9,568 bases of DNA, from the NCBI GenBank assembly GCA_026388915.1, contig JAPLIW010000603.1, positions 1 through 9,568 on the forward strand, given 5' to 3'. The notes beneath the pieces are model-generated. The model worked only from the letters and a program-made list of their open reading frames with translations. It ran no database searches and was not told the origin of the DNA. Position 1 is the stretch's first letter. The number at the start of each line of letters is the position of its first letter. Source of the stretch: Deltaproteobacteria bacterium (GTDB taxonomy: Bacteria > Desulfobacterota > SM23-61). The position numbers and the translations under genes were made by a program. Shown here in pieces: positions 7,204 to 9,568 of this stretch.

Positions 7204-7891
7204 CGTTTATGCCCATTATGGGGACGTTCCTGTGCTGAAGAGCCTGTCCTTCGGGGTGGGGGAAGGAGAGATCGTCTCCCTGGTCGGCTCTAACGGCGCG
7301 GGCAAAACTACCACCCTCCAGGTCCTTTCCGGAATGCTCCGGCCCACTTCGGGGGAGGTGCACTTTCTCGGGGAGCGTATCGACCCTTTACCGCCCCATC
7401 GGATCGTCGAACGGGGTCTGGTTCAGATTCCCGAAGGACGGCAGCTTTTCCCCTCCCTGACCGTCCTGGAGAATTTGGAGATGGGAAGTTACCCGGCCTC
7501 CGCCCGTAAGAAATCCAAGGAAAATCTGGAAAAAGTTTTTCAACTCTTTTCGATCCTCCGTGAAAGGAAAAGGCAGATCGCCGGCTCCCTCAGCGGCGGG
7601 GAGCAGCAGATGCTGGCGATCTCCCGGGGGCTGATGGCCTGTCCCAAACTGCTCATGCTCGACGAGCCCTCGCTCGGTTTGGCTCCGTTGATCGTGCGGA
7701 ACATCTTCCAGACCATCCGGGAAATCAATGCTCAGGGAACCCCGATTCTCCTGGTGGAGCAGAATGTGTTTTATGCCCTCACCTCATCCAACCGGGGGTA
7801 TGTGGTGGAGAGCGGGGAGATCGTCATGGAGGGGAAGGGGGAAGAACTTTTGAAAAGCGAGCTCGTGAAAACGGCCTATCTGGGGGTCTAA
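7187..7891 (+). CDS. livF: HAAT ABC transporter ATP-binding protein LivF
   Basis: A 234-residue ATPase of normal LivF length; it pairs with the LivG domain of the upstream fusion on the cytoplasmic face of the transporter. Motifs: Walker A GSNGAGKTT (34-42), canonical signature LSGGE (135-139) followed by QQ, Walker B LLMLDEP with Asp159 and Glu160. The switch position reads VEQN, with Gln192 where most ABC ATPases have His; this Gln is normal for LivF. The C-terminus KTAYLGV matches the LivF ending. The ATG at 7187 lies inside the end of the previous gene (17-nt overlap) and follows GGAGAGGA (from 7171) at good spacing, so translation is probably coupled. An excellent Shine-Dalgarno overlaps its stop codon, yet no gene follows directly. 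Confidence 0.94.
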   Translation: MLRIHSVYAHYGDVPVLKSLSFGVGEGEIVSLVGSNGAGKTTTLQVLSGMLRPTSGEVHFLGERIDPLPPHRIVERGLVQIPEGRQLFPSLTVLENLEMGSYPASARKKSKENLEKVFQLFSILRERKRQIAGSLSGGEQQMLAISRGLMACPKLLMLDEPSLGLAPLIVRNIFQTIREINAQGTPILLVEQNVFYALTSSNRGYVVESGEIVMEGKGEELLKSELVKTAYLGV

Positions 7892-7896
7892 GGAGG
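7890..7896 (+). promoter_or_regulatory. Orphan Shine-Dalgarno at the end of livF
   Basis: AAGGAGG overlaps the livF stop codon. The nearest starts are a GTG at 7900 (too close, stops after six codons) and an ATG at 7917 (too far, stops after 18 codons). It therefore has no credible open reading frame. It may be chance purine sequence, or the remnant of a downstream gene start. Confidence 0.45.
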
Positions 7897-8230
7897 AGGG
7901 TGGCGAAAGAGCGGGAATGAGTTCCTCTGTTCATGGGTTTATCCATAAGCCAGAAACGCGAGGTACGGACTAGAAACGGGGAATATCGCGGCACAGAATG
8001 AAACGTTATTTTCAGAACTCATAATCTTATTATTCCCGCATTACCCATCCCCTCGGTTTAGAACACCAAAAAACTCTTACCCCCAAGCTCCCGTCGGCAG
8101 ATCATCCCTAAACCTAGTTATCCCTTGGCTATGCCTGGGAAACTGAGGATCAAATTGAAAAAGGTCTTCATTTTCCTCGAGCTTTCTTAGTGCTTTCTTA
8201 GTGTTGACCTTCTTCGGGGGAATCGGTATC
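7892..8230. other. 339-bp intergenic stretch without a convincing gene
   Basis: Visibly more AT-rich than the flanking genes. I see no open reading frame with family resemblance, no tRNA and no T-tailed terminator after livF. Small structures: the palindrome ATAAT-CTT-ATTAT (8021-8033), an imperfect stem-loop at 8121-8140 (TCCC/GGGA plus GGC/GCC arms), and a long-range 7-bp inverted repeat GGGAATA (7979-7985) with TATTCCC (8031-8037). A TATTAT at 8028-8033 could be a -10 box but lacks a good -35. Whether the downstream CoA ligase is read through from the operon or has its own promoter here cannot be decided. Confidence 0.7.
8181..8202. repeat. Perfect 11-bp tandem duplication (GCTTTCTTAGT x2)
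   Basis: GCTTTCTTAGT occurs at 8181-8191 and again at 8192-8202 with no mismatch. It ends 28 nt before the proposed start of the CoA ligase gene. The words resemble short TTAGTG/CTGTGG-type tandem repeats such as the one near position 150, but the sequences are not the same; a relationship is speculative. Confidence 0.75.
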
Positions 8231-9568
8231 ATGCCGGGGAAAGGTGGCCCCCATGCCGTAGCAGTGATCGGGGCCTCGGGGAACCCTCTCAAGATGGGGC
8301 ATCAATGCATGCTCAGCCTCCGGGAAATCGGCTTTCCGGGTCCGGTCTATCCCATCCATCCGCAGGAGAGAGAAGTCCTGGGAATCCGCGCTTTTCCAAA
8401 TCTGGATCAAATTCCGGGAGAGGTGGACTTGGCCATCCTGGTAGTCCCGGCCTCCGAAGCCATTCTTGCCCTCGAAGGCTGCCGGAGAAAAGGAATCCAG
8501 GGAGCGGTGGTCATCACCGCCGGATTCCGGGAGATTGAGGACTCGAAGGGGGAAAAGCTGCAGAAGGAGATGGCCGCGGTTGCCGCCCGGGGAGGGATCC
8601 GGATCATCGGCCCCAACACCTTCGGCATGGTCAACGTCCATGCGCGACTGAACGCCTCCTTCACTCCCATCTTCTCCCGGCTGAAACCGGGGCCGATTAC
8701 CGTGGTCAGTCAGAGCGGTGGCGTTTCCCATCTTGTCGCCTACCAGGCTTTGGATGAGGGGGTGGGGCTGGGAAAGGTCATTGGGTTGGGGAATCGCTGC
8801 AATGTTGACTTTGCGGACCTGCTGCCATACCTGGCCGATGACCCCGAGACTGGTTGTATTATTCTCTTCGTGGAAGGCCAGGACGAGCCCAGGCCCCTTT
8901 TCCGGGCCCTGAAAGAAATTACCCCCCGAAAACCTGTGGTGGCTATGAAGGCCGGGAAATACGCCGTCTCCTTGAAGGCTGCCCAATCGCACACGGGTTC
9001 CCTGGCAGGGCGTTCGGAGATCTATGAAGCCGCTCTGAGACAGGCGGGGGCGGTGGTCGTTCAGGAACCGCAGGAACTTCTGGATGTGGCCAAAATCCTG
9101 TCGATGGTCACGCCTTCCGCGGGCAGGAACGTGGCCGTCATGTCATTCCAGGCAGGACCCGGAATCCTGCTCACGGATGAGGTGGCGCGCCAGGGGTTAA
9201 CGATGGCGGCTTTTTCCTCCAAGACCCAGGGAGATTTGAACCGAGTCCTTCCTCCCCTCACCATCCGCACCAACCCTGTGGATATGGCCTTTGCCCGGAA
9301 CGAGGAGGCGTTCGAGGAGACGGTTCGCCTGATCTTGGATGATGAGAACGTCGATGCCCTGGTGATCTTTCTCCTTCACCACCCCTTCATGACCCCGGGT
9401 CGGATCAAAGCCCCCGTTCTCCGCCAGAAGGAACGTTCCCGGAAGCCGATCCTGCTCTGTGCCAATTCACCCCGGGGACTGATTGAAAAAGAAGTGGAAG
9501 AGTTGGAAGCCAGCGGAATACCGGTTTATTCCTTTCCCGACCGGACCATTCGGGCCCTTGCAGGCCTC
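8231..9568 (+). CDS. NDP(ADP)-forming acyl-CoA synthetase, alpha-type domains (incomplete at window end)
   Basis: An open frame of 446 codons that runs off the window. It belongs to the acetyl-CoA synthetase (ADP-forming)/succinyl-CoA-ligase-like superfamily, which interconverts acyl-CoA + ADP + Pi and acid + CoA + ATP through a phosphohistidine. The N-terminal CoA-binding Rossmann domain begins VAVIGASGNP (10-19); GPNTFG lies at 127-132. The second domain starts near SQSGG (160-164), includes GLGNRCNVDFADLLPYL, and carries QSHTGSLAG with His254 as the expected phosphorylated residue. A third domain begins VAVMSFQAGPG and includes NPVDMAF. Whether an ATP-grasp beta part is fused or separate lies beyond the window. 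ATG 8231 is preferred, with GGGGGA 9 nt upstream; in-frame GTG 8201 and TTG 8204 are alternatives, and an upstream TGA is at 8156. It lies 339 nt after livF on the same strand, so it may belong to the same pathway. Confidence 0.88.
   Translation, partial: MPGKGGPHAVAVIGASGNPLKMGHQCMLSLREIGFPGPVYPIHPQEREVLGIRAFPNLDQIPGEVDLAILVVPASEAILALEGCRRKGIQGAVVITAGFREIEDSKGEKLQKEMAAVAARGGIRIIGPNTFGMVNVHARLNASFTPIFSRLKPGPITVVSQSGGVSHLVAYQALDEGVGLGKVIGLGNRCNVDFADLLPYLADDPETGCIILFVEGQDEPRPLFRALKEITPRKPVVAMKAGKYAVSLKAAQSHTGSLAGRSEIYEAALRQAGAVVVQEPQELLDVAKILSMVTPSAGRNVAVMSFQAGPGILLTDEVARQGLTMAAFSSKTQGDLNRVLPPLTIRTNPVDMAFARNEEAFEETVRLILDDENVDALVIFLLHHPFMTPGRIKAPVLRQKERSRKPILLCANSPRGLIEKEVEELEASGIPVYSFPDRTIRALAGL

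Noticed and set aside
7917..7973. 18-codon small reading frame starting at ATG 7917
   Set aside because: Poorly spaced from the Shine-Dalgarno (20 nt) and no recognisable composition; no evidence that it is translated.
8204..8232. TTGACC-N17-TATCAT promoter-like pair
   Set aside because: The -10 box would overlap the ATG at 8231, so the transcript would begin inside the gene and lose the start of the essential CoA-binding motif.

Overview
The window is about 9.6 kb of moderately GC-rich bacterial chromosome. It looks like an uncultured anaerobic or syntrophic bacterium of the Desulfobacterota (old Deltaproteobacteria) type. That placement is inference: a DUF1786 gene, a branched-chain-amino-acid-type (HAAT) ABC transporter packed beside CoA-ligase genes, and the C-run/G-run palindromic and 'ACCACAGAG'-type dispersed repeats that I associate with such genomes. 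There is no RNA gene, transposase, CRISPR array or phage gene.

Layout. Positions 1-146 hold a cluster of palindromic C-run/G-run repeats. Positions 147-1211 on the minus strand hold a DUF1786 gene, an actin/Hsp70-fold-like protein often misnamed pyruvate formate-lyase activating enzyme. Its last nine sense codons before the final Gln are three copies of a 9-bp dispersed repeat. A 255-bp divergent intergenic region (1212-1466) carries a good sigma70-like promoter firing to the right. From 1467 to 7891 five plus-strand genes form one tight operon: AMP-forming acyl-CoA synthetase, periplasmic substrate-binding protein, LivH permease, a LivM-LivG permease-ATPase fusion, and LivF ATPase. A 339-bp stretch without a convincing gene follows (7892-8230), starting with an orphan Shine-Dalgarno and ending with a perfect 11-bp tandem duplication. 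The last gene (8231 to the window end, incomplete) encodes an NDP(ADP)-forming acyl-CoA synthetase, alpha-type domains.

How the parts fit. The binding protein captures a small organic solute in the periplasm, LivH and LivM carry it across the inner membrane, and LivG and LivF power the step with ATP. The co-transcribed AMP-forming synthetase would make the imported acid a CoA thioester. The NDP-forming synthetase next door could recover ATP from a product acyl-CoA, or activate the acid more cheaply. The likely cargo is therefore a carboxylic acid rather than an amino acid, but nothing in the sequence fixes which one.

No wholly new system is evident. The most notable points are: (i) all deviations from ABC consensus in LivG and LivF fall on the same composite ATP site; (ii) the two energetically different CoA ligases flank one importer; (iii) a dispersed repeat has become coding sequence at the end of the DUF1786 gene; (iv) the orphan ribosome-binding site and gap suggest that the operon was once longer or differently joined.
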